Below are positions 7,466-8,629 of a stretch of DNA of 8,629 bases, piece by piece; the stretch's first letter is position 1, and each line of letters starts with the position of its first letter. The stretch comes from Acidimicrobiia bacterium (GTDB taxonomy: Bacteria; Actinomycetota; Acidimicrobiia; Acidimicrobiales; AC-14). The notes beneath the pieces were generated by a model. It ran no database searches. It was not told where the DNA came from and saw only the letters and a program-made list of their open reading frames with translations. The stretch lies in NCBI GenBank assembly GCA_019243595.1, contig JAFAUA010000299.1:1-8629 (forward strand), given 5' to 3'. A program made the position numbers and the translations under genes.

Positions 7466-8056
7466 GTGACTGACCGCGCCCGTCCGGAGTCGACGGGTCC
7501 TGTCCCTCCGGGGACCCCTCCCGCCGCCGCCACCCCTAACGGGGGCCCGACGGCGGCGGGCCCATCCCCCACGGGCCACCCGTCGACTCCTCCATCGCCT
7601 GCCGGCGATGTCGAGCAGGCTGAAGCTGCGGTTGAACAGGATCTCGACGTTGCTCGTCTGGCGCGCGAGCGCGATGACTATCTCGACGCGCTGAAGCGGT
7701 TGCAGGCGGATTTCGAGAACTACAAAAAGCGGGTGCTCAAGCAGCAGACCGAGCACCTCGAGCGCGCCGCCGAAGGTTTGGTCGAGAAGCTCTTGCCTGT
7801 GCTCGACACCTTCGATCTCGCCTTGAAGCACGGCGGCGACGGGCTCGACCAGGTGCAGGGCCAGCTCATGGCCGCCCTCGAGAAGGAGGGCTTGGAGCGC
7901 ATCGAGCCGCTCGGCAAGCCGTTCGACCCCAACGACTCAGAAGCAGTCGCGCACGAAGAGGGCGACGACGGTCCTGTTGTGTCCGAAGTCATGAGGACGG
8001 GCTATCGCTTCAAGGGGAAGCTGTTGAGGCCGGCCATGGTGAAGGTCAAGGGATAG
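7466..8056 (+). CDS. grpE: Nucleotide exchange factor GrpE
   Basis: 196 aa. GrpE dimerises through a long helix and releases ADP from DnaK. Residues 1-48 are Pro/Gly/Thr/Ala-rich, with no charged pattern, and look disordered. Residues 49-100 form the charged long helix, including [16 protein letters not shown] (75-90), which is typical of the family. The C-terminal beta domain carries [21 protein letters not shown] (141-161) and the signature-like [24 protein letters not shown] (171-194), which contacts DnaK. Length and motifs are normal, and no residue looks lost. The GTG start is supported by the AGGGGG site and the 2-nt gap after dnaK. The unstructured N-terminus is encoded by a strongly self-complementary stretch (7486-7590), described separately. 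dnaJ follows after 4 nt, so the three genes are almost certainly cotranscribed. Confidence 0.97.
   Translation: MTDRARPESTGPVPPGTPPAAATPNGGPTAAGPSPTGHPSTPPSPAGDVEQAEAAVEQDLDVARLARERDDYLDALKRLQADFENYKKRVLKQQTEHLERAAEGLVEKLLPVLDTFDLALKHGGDGLDQVQGQLMAALEKEGLERIEPLGKPFDPNDSEAVAHEEGDDGPVVSEVMRTGYRFKGKLLRPAMVKVKG
7486..7590 (+). repeat. Nested inverted repeats in early grpE: predicted three-way-junction RNA fold
   Basis: The outer arms GGAGTCGACGGGT (7486-7498) and ACCCGTCGACTCC (7578-7590) are a perfect 13-bp inverted repeat. They enclose a small hairpin GTCCC-TCCG-GGGAC (7502-7515) and a perfect 10-bp stem CCCGCCGCCG/CGGCGGCGGG (7520-7529/7551-7560). The loop of that stem holds a further CCCC-TAAC-GGGG hairpin (7533-7544). 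All stems are Watson-Crick and GC-rich. The structure starts 17 nt after the GTG codon and is encoded inside the Pro/Gly-rich GrpE N-terminus. Whether it folds or regulates in vivo is inference. Confidence 0.6.
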
Positions 8057-8060
8057 GCGC

Positions 8061-8629
8061 ATGGCCGCGCAACCCCAGCGCGAGTGGTTCGAGAAGGATT
8101 ACTACAAGGTCCTCGGTGTGCCGGAGACGGCAACCGACAAGGAGATCCGGCGCGCCTACCGGAAGCTGGCCAAGGAGCATCATCCCGACTCCAATCCCGG
8201 CCACGAGGAGACGTTCAAGGAGATCTCCTCGGCCTACGACGTCCTCTCCGACGACGAGAAGCGCAAGGCCTACGACGAGGTTCGCCGGCTCGGCCCCATG
8301 GCCGGTGGGTTCGGACCGGGTCCGGGCGCGGGTGGCTTCGGCGCCGGCGGGCCCGGCGGTGGCTTCACCTTCACGACAGAGGACCTGGGCGACCTCGGTG
8401 GCCTCGGCGATCTGTTCGGCAACCTCTTCGGAGGCGGTGGTGGCCGCGGTCGGCGCGGCCAGCAGGTTGGTCCTCGCCGGGGCGACGACCTCGAGACCGA
8501 GCTGAACCTGTCGTTCCTCGACGCCGTCAACGGCGTACAGACAACGGTCAACCTCACCAGCGAGATGGCGTGCCACACCTGCCACGGCAGCGGCGCCGCG
8601 CCGGGCACGTCCCCGGTCGTGTGCCCGAC
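8061..8629 (+). CDS. dnaJ: Hsp40 co-chaperone DnaJ (C-terminus beyond window)
   Basis: 189 complete codons are present and the frame is open at the right edge. DnaJ delivers substrates to DnaK and stimulates its ATPase. Residues 13-73 are the J domain: [20 protein letters not shown] with the catalytic H41-P42-D43 and the family's [14 protein letters not shown] (59-72). A Gly/Phe-rich linker covers about 83-129 (repeated GGF-type units and [17 protein letters not shown]). The client-binding domain starts with [20 protein letters not shown] (139-158). The first zinc motif CHTCHGSG (171-178) is complete, and the next Cys (C188) begins the second just before the edge. The N-terminal [13 protein letters not shown] is typical of the actinobacterial dnaK-operon DnaJ. 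The ATG at 8061 lies 4 nt after the grpE stop, with only a weak AAGGGA (8048-8053) ahead of it, suggesting translational coupling. Confidence 0.96.
   Translation, partial: MAAQPQREWFEKDYYKVLGVPETATDKEIRRAYRKLAKEHHPDSNPGHEETFKEISSAYDVLSDDEKRKAYDEVRRLGPMAGGFGPGPGAGGFGAGGPGGGFTFTTEDLGDLGGLGDLFGNLFGGGGGRGRRGQQVGPRRGDDLETELNLSFLDAVNGVQTTVNLTSEMACHTCHGSGAAPGTSPVVCP

Noticed and set aside
8343..8460. Gly-codon-rich repetitive stretch in dnaJ
   Set aside because: This is the normal Gly/Phe-rich linker of DnaJ, not an independent repeat or regulatory element.

Overview
The window is high-GC DNA that reads as a chromosomal segment of an actinobacterium (Actinomycetota), possibly Acidimicrobiia or a relative. 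Three things point there. The dnaK-grpE-dnaJ operon has an HspR-type operator (HAIR, CTTGATA-N7-ACTCAAG) over its promoter. DnaK lacks the roughly 25-residue N-terminal insert of Gram-negative DnaK. Most of the other genes appear to be transcribed without leaders from TANNNT -10 boxes. No plasmid, phage, IS, CRISPR, tRNA or rRNA features were seen. Genus-level placement is not possible from the sequence alone.

Layout, left to right. (1) 1-2169, minus: a membrane-anchored Fe-S oxidoreductase (NarI-like membrane domain, two 4Fe-4S motifs, two cysteine-rich CCG domains). Its C-terminus runs off the left edge. (2) 2207-3022, plus: a CmoB-like (DUF1698-type) SAM methyltransferase. (3) 3019-3453, minus: a stand-alone cyclic-nucleotide-binding domain protein. 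(4) 3490-4692, plus: an archaeal-type cofactor-independent phosphoglycerate mutase (apgM). (5) 4689-5504, minus: a second methyltransferase, paralogous to the first and also 271 aa. (6) 5619-8629, plus: dnaK, grpE and the first part of dnaJ, controlled from a 114-bp region that carries the HAIR operator.

The central block is symmetrical: methyltransferase A converges on the cyclic-nucleotide protein, and apgM converges on methyltransferase B. Each convergent pair shares a CTAG tetranucleotide as both stop codons, and these are the only two CTAG sites I found in the window. The divergent pairs are separated by only 36-37 bp, so opposing promoters must be packed together. The chaperone genes form one tightly spaced operon (gaps of 2 and 4 nt) in which dnaK, unlike its neighbours, has a 5' leader with a strong Shine-Dalgarno site.

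The least expected structure is a 105-nt nested inverted repeat inside the start of grpE (7486-7590). It is predicted to fold as an RNA three-way junction just after the grpE start codon and is encoded within a disordered Pro/Gly-rich N-terminus. No wholly new multi-gene system is evident; most of the genes belong to known families.
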